A stretch of 64,000 nt of DNA, from the NCBI GenBank assembly GCA_017591395.1, contig WEDG01005179.1:62001-126000 (forward strand). Direction: 5' to 3'. A model generated the notes under the pieces. It did not search any database. It was given only the letters and a program-made list of their open reading frames with translations, and was not told the DNA's origin. Each line of letters opens with the position of its first letter. Positions within the stretch are counted from its first letter, which is position 1. Source of the stretch: Schistocephalus solidus. Lineage: Eukaryota; Platyhelminthes; Cestoda; Diphyllobothriidea; Diphyllobothriidae. This document shows, in pieces, positions 36,946 to 48,235 of the stretch. Made by a program: the position numbers and the translations under genes.

Positions 36946-39342
36946 TCATATTTTGTATAGGGATGTCAGCGTTTAGGGCATCATGATGGATTCTGGTTCG
37001 TCAGCTTTTTCATGGTGAAGAATGCGCTGAAGTGCCGTATGGGTGGATTCCTCAGAGTCGATCTCGCTCTTAACTATCCTATGCGCCGAGCCTGTCAGTC
37101 ATCTGGCTGTGGGAGTGGGCGCAACACAGGAACGGCTCACCAAGCGATGCACTAGGATGGATCCAAGAGTATCATTCGCTTATGACTGAGTTCTGCATGC
37201 CCTATGGTACAACTGACTGCAACAAGTTCATATACTTGTATACAGACAGTCATACCCGTCCACGATCCGCTTGAAAATGCCACCCCTGCATGAATGCAAT
37301 GCAAATCAATAGACCAACAACCCCTCAAGTTATTAAATACCCACCACTTGGACTCAAGTCAATTGCACTTGCTCCCACAAACCTCTAAATGCAGTTGGCA
37401 CCATAATCCCACTATCTAAGGTAGTGGGACACTCATGAGACAGACTCATCCCGTTTTGCCTTGGCGTACTAATTTTGAGCCTCGCCAGTAGCTCCACAGT
37501 CTCCCTGTCTCCTGCGTGAAGTTACACCGTTAGCATATGGACTGACCATGCCGTCGGTCAGTGCTGCCCGATACAGTAACTCCTGGGTTCTGTATACAAA
37601 AAACGCATCATTCTAGTATCTCCAACCTAATCTTGCTAATCAAAAGCTGTCCTGATTATGTTTGCGCTCAAGCTACGACTGCCATCTCGGTTGCGGTGAG
37701 GTCACTTAATGTGTCAAGTACTGCCGTACATGCATGTGACACGCTCTGGGCAGAGGCTTAAACCACATCAACAACTGTGCATAAATTCACCCCCAGACCA
37801 CTAGCGCAGGGGGCAGGAAAGAGATGGAGAGGCTGGTAACGAGGTAACCTTCCGGACAGGCGTTGGTCTATAATGGCGCGTTCAAAACCGTGGCTGGGAA
37901 AGTCGCTGGCTGACAGGGTAATTCAATCCTATTTTTGAACTGCGGTAGTTCTATTTAAATGTGGTCATTACAGTGCTCCCACTTGCGTGAGCTTAGTGGT
38001 CCCCCTGGACAAAACCTATCACGTGTGGAAGTAGGGACTAGGTAGTTTGTGACACGCGTAGACTGGCTATTCGACCTTGTTAGTCATTGCGCACATAAAA
38101 ATCTCCGGTCGTCTTCACTTTGTCCTGCCCGCGCGAACCTGCTTTATTATCAACAGATTTACACGTGAGTCATTACTGCGTTCACGTTGTGAGGCACCTG
38201 TGAGCATAATCCCCTGTGCGAAGGCTGAAATGTTAGCATCCACCATATCGGCAATATAATTGGTAGAGATTTTCCATGATTTTAGCATAATATTGCCTGA
38301 GTTAGGGCTTCTGTTGTACTTTACAGGATATACTTCTCTTTGACAGAAGCTGCTTGGGATTTCTTACTCTGCAAGCGAGCTTTATTTGTCTGTTAAAACG
38401 ATAGATTGTCTCGAGCCAACTAAAGTCTAGGAGCAGTAATTTTTTCTCTTTCCACGTCGCGGGAATGATTACCCACGGTTTAGGTTCCCCTGGACATCCG
38501 CTGTTGGCAGGCGCAACTTTGCCTTAAAACTTAAAATTGCCAACTTGACTAATCGTCCGTCTTCGACCAACCAAAAACGACCAAAAAAACAACCTATGTC
38601 AGGAAAACCCGAAGCCTGGTCTCGGGTACAGTTGATTATTATGGTTAATGGTCCAAACATTCATGTCCAGCCTCATGCTGTGAAATCATTTAGACCGTGA
38701 AATTGTCAGCACACTCAAGAAATCGACTGAGAGCATTCGTCAATGAAGTTCCCAGGTTTTGTCAAAGCTGTGTATGTGAACTGTCACACGTAGAGTGGGG
38801 AGGGGGTAAGGCTGACTTGTAGGGTCCATTTAACCCCGACGCGGCAATCAGAACACCCCACCTACTTAAAATAGCTGGCCATGTGATAAATTTCAGGAAG
38901 GCTACATATTCCCGTGTCTTAACCCTAACACTAACCATAACCTAGAACTAAGCGTTAACCTAGGTCTTCTATACTTAACAGGCACCCAAATATAATTCAT
39001 AACGTCATCATGTACCTAGTTCCAACAATGACCTTAAACCCAACCTTTAACCTAACCCTCACCTCAATCCTGAACCTAATTTTTCTGGAGTTTGACGCAA
39101 AGCTACAAGCAATGCGGGCGGCTCTTGCTTCCGTGTCCTGTTTAGGCGGACATAAAAGTCATTCTTAACGAAGAGGGCTTCATCAGCCACGTCAGCCACT
39201 TCCAACGCTAGATGTCCTATGGACTCGAAAAATGGACGGGAATATGGTAGATGGACGAAAGAGCGTAGACAATCCGGGCAAATCCATCCTCGCGGTACTT
39301 AAGCATACCATTCGCAATGTAAAATCTGAATCCCTTGAATTT
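36946..39342. other. Spacer between the inverted-repeat arms
   Basis: About 2.4 kb. It holds R2-like fragments (37010-37180 minus: GCCTGTCAGTCATCTGG; 37860-38010 plus: CCGTGGCTGGGAAAGTCG) and an R1 copy. No transposase or other enzyme frame recognised. Confidence 0.5.
38835..39175 (+). repeat. Telomere-like repeat R1, copy 4
   Basis: CACCTACTTAAAATAG, ATTTCAGGAAGG, ATATTCCCGTGTCTTAACCC, many spaced AACCCT/CCTAAC units, then TGGAGTTTGACGCAAAGC, GCAATGCGGGCGGCTC and CCGTGTCCTGTTTAGGCGGA. It shares this order with 62856-63237 and lies within the inverted-repeat spacer. Confidence 0.7.
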
Positions 39343-40805
39343 ATTATGAGACACTAAAAAGAGTGGCTTGGAGAGCTTCTACCTGACTGAGTAGCTTGGT
39401 ACTCCCTGGGCGGAGAGACGTGTTCTGAATGTGACCTCTCTGGCATTCCCAATTGGGTTGGATACGAACCGCCCTCTACGAAACCCTGATCCATGTCTGC
39501 AGGGACCACGTTATGTGTGGCACTCTTAAAATGGCCACTTAGCTTTGTCAGCTACTGCACAGAAGTCCGCCTCCGGTCGCCTATCCTCTGCCTTGCCACC
39601 TGGTTCACGTGGGTAATGGAGAAGAGCATGCGGCAGATACGGCGCAAGTCCGCAATCACCTTAAATTACTTCACGCGTGACTCGCCTCCCTGCGTACAAC
39701 ACGTCGCAGTGCACGCGGTCGACATAGTCATTAGCGATGTTCGAACATCCGTTGAGGAAGTTGTTTGCCCAGAGTACTTGTAAGGCGTCCCAGGTACTAT
39801 TCTTGCCTTTCTCTGCAAATAGTCGGCAACTTATCGTCTCATTAACGAGCACATCGGGAATTGCCTGTGGTACAAGCGGCGTACAAGCGGCCTATTCCTA
39901 GACATATAATCCCCACAGATTTCTTCCCCTCTCATGGATTAGTGCAGTTAATATGACCAACATCAAAGCAGCCTCAGATGCAATTAAGCACCCAGCGACT
40001 TGAATCTAGTAACCTACGCTTGTCCGACGCGATCTTAAATGCACATCAACCTAGGTCCGTTGGCCACAGTCATCCCATTGATAAAGCTGTCTCCGGCAGC
40101 CATTGGCGTAGCCTTTGACCTGAGATCAACCTAAGTGCAGCACTTCAAACAGCGCATTTTCAGGCGCGATCACTAAAATAAAAAATTTAAAACAGGTATC
40201 CAGTTAGGTTTTGAAGTAATTCTGAATGTCCATGGGTTCAAGAAAAACTGAAAAGAAGTTTATTCACCTAAACAAACTCTAGGAGAAGTCAAATTAAAAG
40301 CAACTTTACCGGAGAATAATTCGTTCGAACATCTACAAAACTATATTTTTCTATCTGTATATTAAGCTTAATGTTATATTTGGAACGTGCCGCCAGGAAC
40401 TCGATTTTGCGCCCTTGACTATCTAAAGATACACGGAAAATCGGTACAGTAAAGTCAAATTTGGATCAAATTCTTTTAAAAATTGACATTGTAAACGGAA
40501 ATTTTTCTTCAGTTCTGAGTGACCTGATTGACGACGAAATAGGAGTATTTTTGGTTTGCTTTGAAGCCCTGATATGCAGACTTCGCAGGAGATCGTAACC
40601 GATAGAGCGTTAGCTGTTAGAGTCAGATGACGGACCTGCTCGGGAAATGGAAAGTGAGAGAGGGAGGAGGGTGTGAAGTGGACTTCGGGGACTCTATCGT
40701 CATGGCACTCAGTGTGTATTCCTCTTGGTAGCAACTCTGATGCATTTAAACCTATCATGACTCGTGAAAGTTTGGGACCAACCGACATGATAAATCGGTC
40801 TCATT
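39343..40805 (-). repeat. Right arm of the large inverted repeat (about 1.46 kb)
   Basis: Reverse complement of 35455-36945. The R2-like module faces inward (GAGTGGCTTGGAGAGCTTCT, CATGCGGCAGATACGGCGCA). The outer end at about 40790-40805 (TCGGTTGGTCCC-type, then ATTTATCATGTC in reverse) marks where the arms stop matching. No clear target duplication was seen. Confidence 0.85.
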
Positions 40806-41432
40806 GATGAGTGCTACGTTTGCATCGAAGCAGGCTGTGTGACGGACGTGGGATTGCGGTTCATATCAACCTAGCATTATGAACTAATTTATCAGAAACT
40901 AATCAGTGCCGCCCTTACTCTATGTGCCATACGAAGGACCCCGTTGCTCATGATGATCGAACTCTCATACAGCTTTAATGTCAACGCGTCTGGATCCTAT
41001 CGCAGGGAAGGCAGCGGGACGTTGAACCAAGACGCCCGGCGTCATACTGACGGCTGCCGGCTAATCTGTTCTCGCAGAAAGGTCCCCTAATATGTTTACA
41101 AACATCATCTGACTACCTTCGACCGTAGGAAGAGGCAAAGACTCCTTACTTCCTCTTATAAATTATAGCTTAGACACAGTCCGTAAAGACAGTGCAAATT
41201 TACAAGAGGGTTGTGAGTTTTCAAATTTTAGTAAACATCCTGGATGGTAAAAATATATTTTTGAGGCACGGAAAAGAGCTTCGTCATCTACCCTCCCTCG
41301 CCCTTTATTGTTTGAGATCCAGTTTCAACGAAATAAGTGCTAAAATACACCTATGTTTGGAATTTCTTTGTTTTTGACTTAATTCGATAAAGACATCATC
41401 AGATATTTACACTTCCCTTCCGCCCAAAAAAG
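40806..41432. other. egl intron 2, last part
   Basis: Ordinary sequence ending in CACTTCCCTTCCGCCCAAAAAAG, the acceptor of the last exon. Confidence 0.5.
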
Positions 41433-42284
41433 GTTGACGAGTTGCTCTACTTCAATGCCATCCTCGCCCCTAAGGAGTCGCGAGCCAAATGGAGAGCAAC
41501 ACAGGTTTGGAAAGAGTGCGACAAGGAGATCATGGAGAAGCTGGGTGGTGCTGCCTTCACCGGCCATCCAATCAGGGGCCCTCGGGTGACCAGCACTAGG
41601 ACTTCGGACGGAGGACCTCCGACGGTAGATTCCCGTACCTCCGCTGGACAGGGCGACTCTAAGGCTGGGGAGACGCAAAACAAGGCAACGGACCCTCCGG
41701 CGGAAGGAAAGACGTCAGCCGGAAGCAGCGGACTGGCCTCGTTCGACTCGGACTCGGACTACGGCCTCGTGGATGATGAGGAGATTGAAGACGAAGACCC
41801 CGGGGTCTCAGCTCTAGCCCAAGCAGAGGGACTCAATCTGGCGAACGACATAAAGTTCCTCTCTGACGACGTGGAAGAGGAACTGGAACGCTTGTTGGGT
41901 CCACAAGCCAGTACCACCACCACCACCACCACTAGCGGTGCTGGTGATGGTGATGGTGGAACTACAACCGAAAGAAAGAGTCTGCAAAGAACAGCCTCTG
42001 CTGACTGTTACGTCTCTGACGAGGACACCAGTCTTACTGGCTGTCTGGAAGACATCAGTGTTCACTTGTCCGAGGGGAGCAGACAAACCTTTTCAGAACT
42101 AAATTCAAGGCAAGCTGGTGGCGGAAACAGCAGTCGTGTGACCTCCACCACGAAGAAGACCTCGGCAGCCTCGCTGACCGGTTCTGCAGGCTCAGCAGCG
42201 CTGAGTGAACGCTCCTCGATTGCTGTGCAAACACTCTCCACGGGGGACATTATGGCAACGCAGATTTTCCACGACTTGTCGTAA
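41433..42284 (+). CDS. egl: Proposed egl last exon, acidic tail with dynein light chain-like motif
   Basis: 283 codons and a TAA, phase 0 at the acceptor. There is no ATG near the start, as expected for an internal or last exon. A short helical, basic start (VDELLYFNAILAPKESRAKW, then VWKECDKEIMEKLGG) leads into disordered Ser/Thr/Gly-rich sequence. It contains an acidic patch at about 41740-41900 (DSDSDYGLVDDEEIEDEDPG, then DDVEEELERLL) and a run of Thr (TTTTTTT). Near the end SSIAVQTLS (42213-42239) resembles LC8/dynein light chain ligands. Drosophila Egalitarian also binds dynein light chain through a short C-terminal motif, which is my reason for placing this exon in egl. It could instead belong to a separate gene whose other exons I have missed. 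Confidence 0.65.
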   Translation, partial: VDELLYFNAILAPKESRAKWRATQVWKECDKEIMEKLGGAAFTGHPIRGPRVTSTRTSDGGPPTVDSRTSAGQGDSKAGETQNKATDPPAEGKTSAGSSGLASFDSDSDYGLVDDEEIEDEDPGVSALAQAEGLNLANDIKFLSDDVEEELERLLGPQASTTTTTTTSGAGDGDGGTTTERKSLQRTASADCYVSDEDTSLTGCLEDISVHLSEGSRQTFSELNSRQAGGGNSSRVTSTTKKTSAASLTGSAGSAALSERSSIAVQTLSTGDIMATQIFHDLS

Positions 42285-42616
42285 AATGCACACTGCACTC
42301 TCCCACCTACGCTCCGTCGTCCTGCCAACGTACTGCCAGGCCGTATTTGGCTAAATATTCTTCACATGTTCCGACCTACGACTTTGGTTGTTTGTTTTCA
42401 TACCTGCCTCACTCGCCCGGCCGCCCCTCTGTGTCTCTTTTGAGCTCCCTGGGTTAGACTTTCATTGGCAATTATTCCGAAAAATCGCTATTTTCAATTA
42501 GCCACCGCGCATCTGGTCAATGGGATCCTTTCTGAACCCACACACCTCGATGAACTCCTTTATTTTGTCCTGCATTTGGCATCGGCCTCCATCTTAAGGT
42601 ATATTTCTGTTTGAGG

Positions 42617-42649
<33 letters not shown>

Positions 42650-42960
42650 CGCACATCATTACAAACAGAGAAAAGGAAGATGACACACATGTTCATGCTT
42701 CAGACGGTACATATTTGTGTGGTTAAGTCGTTGTCTATGACTGCACGCACCTGTGAATGTGTTCAAGAGGCAAAATATTTGCTTCCTTAATGCTTTAAAA
42801 GAATATTAAACATAATTTATCGTGCAGGACCTTTTTGGTGAGACAGAGTAGGGTGAAATAGGGAACTCAGATAGTTAAAAATCTCTCGGGCGTGAATTCA
42901 AAGAACCAGTTGTGTCGGCCTTGGATCTTGGTGTCATTCCTACTAGCTGTATCAATAAAT
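42285..42960 (+). other. Probable egl 3' UTR
   Basis: Follows the TAA. Contains a (CA)n tract at about 42618-42644 and two candidate polyadenylation signals, ATTAAA at 42805-42810 and AATAAA at 42954-42959. Confidence 0.5.
42954..42959 (+). terminator. Candidate polyadenylation signal of egl
   Basis: Canonical AATAAA about 670 bases after the stop. ATTAAA at 42805 is an earlier alternative. Confidence 0.4.
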
Positions 42961-43589
42961 CAATGTTCATCTCTTGCTGACGCACTAGGGAAATCTAGGA
43001 CGCATGTGATAACTGACAGTGTTTAGGATGCCGAATTAATTTCCTCTGGCAGAACTACGTTCGTTGGCTCCTCCACAATCGTGTAAATCGTGTAAATAAT
43101 GCAAAGGACTGGACAGTAGAAGGCACTTTACCACAGCAGTTAGTGCCATTCCGTCCCTCAAACTAACTTCTGCGTAATCGCGGAAATTGATTCCGCACGA
43201 AATGGCTGCTGTATAATAAGAGCGAGTTGGCAAACGATCCCTGATGCAGGCGCGTGCGTGGACGTGTAGGTAAGTCGGGTCGGGGTTCTCGTCGATGGTC
43301 GTGCGTAGATGCCTGTGATTGGCTGGTAAGAACGATAAGGAAGTGCATAGAAGGTAGTGTAGAAGGCTATCACATGAGAACAAAAAGGGTCACCTGAGGA
43401 CGTGCGCCTAGAGCAGGGTAGGCATCTGATCAGTCCGCACAAGTTTTCGCTTTAAAGTACACTCGCTGTTATCAAAATTTTGCAATTCAAGACACTGCTT
43501 GAATGCCGGGACGTCCTAAAATTCAGTAGTCTATCTGTAGGGGTACAGTGTCCGCTATCCGCGTACAACAACAGCCCTCTACCTAAATT
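42961..43589. other. Intergenic; nothing recognised
   Basis: A GC-balanced patch at 43080-43440 has overlapping minus-strand frames without motifs or splice support. Confidence 0.35.
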
Positions 43590-43680
43590 CCAGGGATGGG
43601 ATAGGGGGTTGGTGTTAGGTTTAGGGTTAGGGTTAAAGTTAGGATACGGGAAGAGCTATCCCTCCTGGGATTTCGAGTAC
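43590..43680 (-). repeat. Telomere-like repeat R1, fragment
   Basis: Plus strand reads GGTGTTAGGTTTAGGGTTAG, then GGTTAAAGTTAGGATACGGG, the reverse of R1. It includes two adjacent TTAGGG units. Confidence 0.6.
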
Positions 43681-44284
43681 GATAACCTGCAATACATCGG
43701 AGTGAACTGTCAATGACCGATTTCATGTAAAACTAACCTACATTTGAAAATGAGTTTTAGATAAGTAATCATCTCTTAAGTGTAAATGTGAGATTTAATA
43801 TCTCGGGGCATAATCACAAGATAGTTAAGATACACCAGGATACCAGCTTTTTAGCGAACCCCTTTTCAACCTCCCGGAAAACCTAACTCGCTAAAAACTA
43901 CTAAAGTCAGTGTGCACTTTGTTATATATTTTAAATGCGCTAACAAATTCAAATATATTTGAAGAAAACATAAAAACTATTCTTTTCTTGTACTCGTTTG
44001 ACAGCAAATCCCGTATTCTTCAAATGTGACAGAATAAAAGTCGCAAACCCGTGCTGGATGAAAACATTAGCTCTCGCTGCTTTCAGAAATTATCGAAAGT
44101 CCTTATTTGGACCTAGCCTCTTTTGCGGGATGGTAGAAAGTTTTTAATTTTTATTTTTTAAAACAAGATAATAATTTTAGTTTATTACGATACACAATCT
44201 GATTACATTTTTTAATAATAAATGACAGATAATTATTCAGACCAAATCATAATTTCATACAATGACGGATGATTTACCAAGAAA

Positions 44285-44465
44285 AAAAGGGGCCCCAGCC
44301 CGTAATAGAGCTGGGCTTACGCTATCTTCCAGGCAGGGCAAGCCAACCCAGGCATTAACCCTAAACCTCAAGTCATATCCAACCCTAGCTTTAACCCCAG
44401 TCTTCCTGGAGTTTAGCGAAAGGCTGACTGTATTACGGGGATTCCTATTTCCCTGTCCTACCGGT
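44285..44465 (+). repeat. Telomere-like repeat R1, short copy
   Basis: GCCCGTAATAGAGC at the left and CTGTATTACGGGGATTCC at the right enclose ATTAACCCTAAACCTC and AACCCTAGCTTTAACCCC, then CTGGAGTTTAGCGAAAGGCT. The ends are again inverted relative to each other. Confidence 0.6.
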
Positions 44466-47204
44466 AAAACTTAAATAATTTTCAGATTTACGAAGGTGAT
44501 AGTTCCGGGTGATGAGTTGAGAAACTGAAGTTGCTCGCCGGAGCAGGTTTGAAGGGTTGTTGACATTTCAAAGAGCATGGCCGTCTGTCCATTCGCAAAA
44601 CGTTCAAAGCCAAATATCCCTGAGAAATTTAAATGACTAACTGAGCTTTTCGGCCTTGGGCTGATCGATTTTTTCTCTTTCGCTCTCTTGACCTTTTGAC
44701 GGATGTTTCTGGGACTTCGTGGTCACTGGCGTTGCGCATCGCCACCCCTATGGATGATGCCTGGGAGTTTCTTCCTCTTTGGGTGGGTTCGTCACGAGGC
44801 CGTGTTCGATTACATCTTTTAGTGTATTAAAATGTCCATAGGTTGTTAGTTCGAGAGGCATGCAGAACTTCCGTAGACCAAACACCCAAAACGTAGGTAG
44901 ACTATTGTGACGTGCAATAGTTTGCATTTATTGTGCTGAACTACCGCAGGCCAAAAATCGTAAACGACATCGAACTGTGCGGACGCAGGTTTACAGGTAC
45001 TTAATTTGATTCAGTTTAGTTAACACTTTCAGGGGCGCATTCCATGTACCTTTGCAAATATTTGAATCAGACAGTACTTAGATCACATTCGCTTAACTGT
45101 GGTGAAAATCTTCGATTTACTACATCTTGTTAATCATTTAGAGCTGAGGTTTTCGTAGGGAGTCTCAACATTCTGCGCATTATTTAGCTTCAGACGCACC
45201 TAAATTTTCAGTCTTTTAATCTCCCTAGGTAGTCCTATGCTAACTTAGAGTATATCCTTCGATACACACCTTTTCAGGTTCGGGTCGAAATTTTATCAGA
45301 AAATTTGAGTTATAATTCATCAGCTGTTGCAGGATAGCCACATAAACTTCACAATCTGCCGCCAGACAGTCAGTAGTATACAAATAATGCATGATTCGCA
45401 GAAGGAAATACGTACTCCGCTGCTTATTGATAAATTTAACTTGCTGTTGGATAGAGAGAGTGCGTTAGGTGCTGTGAATGTCTGCTGTTACTATAAACTG
45501 ATTCACCAGTACGTCGCCGATTCTGCGCCTGCTCCACGAGTCACACGATGGACGACGTCGCACCCGACGGTCGAACTGTCATGTAACACTTGAATTTTAA
45601 TTTCTGAGGCCACCAAAACGTTTGTATTTCAAAATTGGAGTATCCAACAGAATACACCTATTGAACGCTTGGCGGACCCAATGATGAGTCGACCTCTTCG
45701 CAGCTGTCATGCAGTGGCAGAATAGTGGCGCAACACGTTTCTTGGCTTTTAGCTAGAACCTTTGCCATCAGTATGGTTAATTATACAACGTCCATATAGA
45801 GTGCTGTGATCTTGGAACGAATGGAATGTCTGGTGAAAGTAAAACTGAGTGCCGTAGTTAACCATCACTCAGGATTTGTTTATGAAACCTCTGAACTCCC
45901 TATTTTGCATTCATCTCATGCATTTAACAACTGGTTAGTTTATTTTGACTAGTTGTATGGCTAAAAAGAAATAAACATTCTTTACATGTTCCTACATTTG
46001 AAGGGCTACCTGAGGTGTGTAAAAGAATGGTTTTATTTGCTGTTATATTATTGAGGTCTTTCCAGTCTGTCCATGCTTCAGGGTGTTCGAATTTCGTAAT
46101 ACACATTTGTGGCATATTTTACCCTTTCCCATTTCTGAATCCCAAGTATTTATTTATTTTCTGCTGCAGTTGAGGAAAAATATGCAAAAGAATATTCTTT
46201 GATATCCTTTAAAAGTTTTCAAATGATTTTCGTTTCCACTATAATTTAGACGATGTTTTTCCCTTGATCCATTCTACGGGGAATATGAAACTTCGGTACG
46301 GAAATTATTTTTTTTGCAAGTGTTTTGCCCCTTTCACCCCTGAATCCCAAAAATCCGTTTTATTTTCTACTGCAGTTGAAAAAAATAAGCAACATTCGTC
46401 GTCCAAATTATCCCCTTCCCACCTCACCCTGTTTGCTATAGTCTGGACTCCAATGCGGTGACGAAATGCCAGACTGGACAACCGAATCTCTGCGCAGATC
46501 TAAGCGCAGTCCTAGGGTTCACCGCTGCTGCCCATGTTTGTACTTCCCAAGACCATAAGGCCCATTTTCTCTGCATGCCGTCGGGGGTGACTCAGTGCGG
46601 CGGCCAGTTGACAGTCCGAAAACACGCCTATCGACGGCAGGCAACTCCACCCCACACCCCTCGAATCAAGGCGTACGAAGTGGAGCTCGGATCGATCAGA
46701 TCTGACCACCTACTTGCCAGATGGGCGCCAACGCGACGTTAATGCTGTTCTGGGTGCGCGCACACGCATAATTACGAGTTACGCTGACTGTGAGCCCACA
46801 AGAAGGCAACTGAAAGGACAGTGGCGCACCAGTCAGGTCTGCATCTGCTGACCGCTGGTGACCGCGCATACTCGGTCGTTTCGCGTCGTCAACATGAACG
46901 GAAGATTACTAGCATAGTCATGACGCCACAGGTTGTGATTTGATCTGCCCTTCAAGTTACGCAATATATTGGGAAACGAGTGCAATCAATCATTATGTCT
47001 GCCCTAGTTCTTTCGGATAGTAATTCTTCGAATAAGAGATGTGTCAAATATCATTTTCAATGTCACAAGTACGTCGGAGTTGTGCCCAAAAATTACAAAC
47101 CATTACTACTGACGAAAATTCAGTAGACAGGGCAAGTGTTTATCACGAAGGTGCTGACAATGTCTGGATGATCTGGGGGTACGGCACGAGAATATGTACT
47201 ACTG
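44466..47204. other. Mostly unassigned, with R2 and R3 fragments
   Basis: 45455-45590 is the end of R2 (GTGCGTTAGGTGCTG, then GACGACGTCGCACCCGACGG) and 45660-45805 is R3 copy 3 (GCAGTGGCAGAATAGTGGCG, CTTTTAGCTAGAACCTTTGC). 46380-46900 is a GC-richer block of unknown origin; its frames show no family motif. Confidence 0.45.
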
Positions 47205-47320
47205 CATCCCAGGTGGCCTTGATCTAAATGCCAGTAAGAGTACGACTAAAGTCAAAGTTAGGGCTAGAGTTAAGGCAATGGTTAGGGTCAGGGTTAAAAT
47301 TTGGACTAGGTTTAAGGAAA
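47205..47320 (-). repeat. Telomere-like repeat R1, fragment
   Basis: Plus strand carries AAAGTTAGGGCTAGAGTTAA and ATGGTTAGGGTCAGGGTTAA, degenerate TTAGGG-type units. It abuts the LINE fragment below. Confidence 0.5.
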
Positions 47321-48235
47321 TCAGCGAACCGTGTCTGCAACTTGCCTTTACTTCCCAGTTTAGACAGTTTGTAAATGAGACGTTTGTATGGAGAACTGTC
47401 GAACGCCTTCCTTAAATCAATGTTGCTGATGGCAAACCTAACATCCTGGTCAGGTCCACGAGTCCACTGCTCAGTTTAGAGCAGCAAATTGGAAGGGCAC
47501 GAACGCTTATGTCTAAAGCGATGCTGGGGCCATGAGGGTATATGGTTTTCATCCGTAAACTTTAAAGTTACATTCTTAAGTAGGATTTGCATTAGTTTGC
47601 AACATATACCTGTTAGACTGGCGGGAAGATTATTATTGACATTGGTTCGGCATCCATCCTTATATACCGGGTAGGTAGTCATTTTCTTCCATTCGGATGG
47701 CAATATTCCAATTAAAAAGACTAATTGAAGATATGCACCGGTGGTTTGGAGCGTTCGCTTGCTAATTATTTTGAGAATTTCATTGGTATATTTTTTGTTC
47801 CGGTTATTTAGCTTCTCTGAAATTCTGCGTCTCTTTCCGTGACAACAGTTGGAAAAGATATGGATTCAAGTGCTGGGTCGACATTTGCAGCAGGAGTGCT
47901 GAGAGTGCGAATCTGAAAATCTGTTTTCCTAGTGAATACATAGGCGAAGAATTGACCAAAGCGTCCTGCTTTCAGCCTATTTTCAACGAGTTCTATGGCA
48001 TTGTCATCCCTAAGTACTGAGACTGGCTCCTTATTTTTTGGGGAATATTTATTTAAGAGAATAAAATGGTTGGCTTCTCTCCAGCTTGTTGACTCATTCG
48101 AGATTCTTATCATAATCTTGTTCGACGAATCCATGTTCGTATAATATTTCATTGACACTGCAATTCCTAAAGATGTAGATGTGATCCAGCTTTCCTGGAT
48201 TTCTTTCATTTTCCATTCTTCTTACTTAGCTCTCT
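47321..48235 (-). mobile_element. Second non-LTR retrotransposon family (jockey/CR1-like), RT fragment
   Basis: On the minus strand, 48209-47808 gives the segment upstream of the RT (PVSVLRDDNAIELVENRLKA, GRFGQFFAYVFT, ALESISFPTVV). 47703-47476 gives MPSEWKKMTTYPVYKDGCRT, NVNNNLPASLTGICCKLMQI (the NYRPISL box, mutated) and HRFRHKRSC. 47430-47340 gives a frame-shifted DLRKAFDSSPYKRLIYKLSK (core of RT motif 3). This is the N-terminal half of a LINE reverse transcriptase with frameshifts; the catalytic YADD half is absent. It is different from the zinc-finger LINE. Confidence 0.8.

Noticed and set aside
46458..46742. 94-codon frame in the GC-rich block
   Set aside because: Frames on both strands are open, no motif, no splice sites; probably an unidentified repeat.
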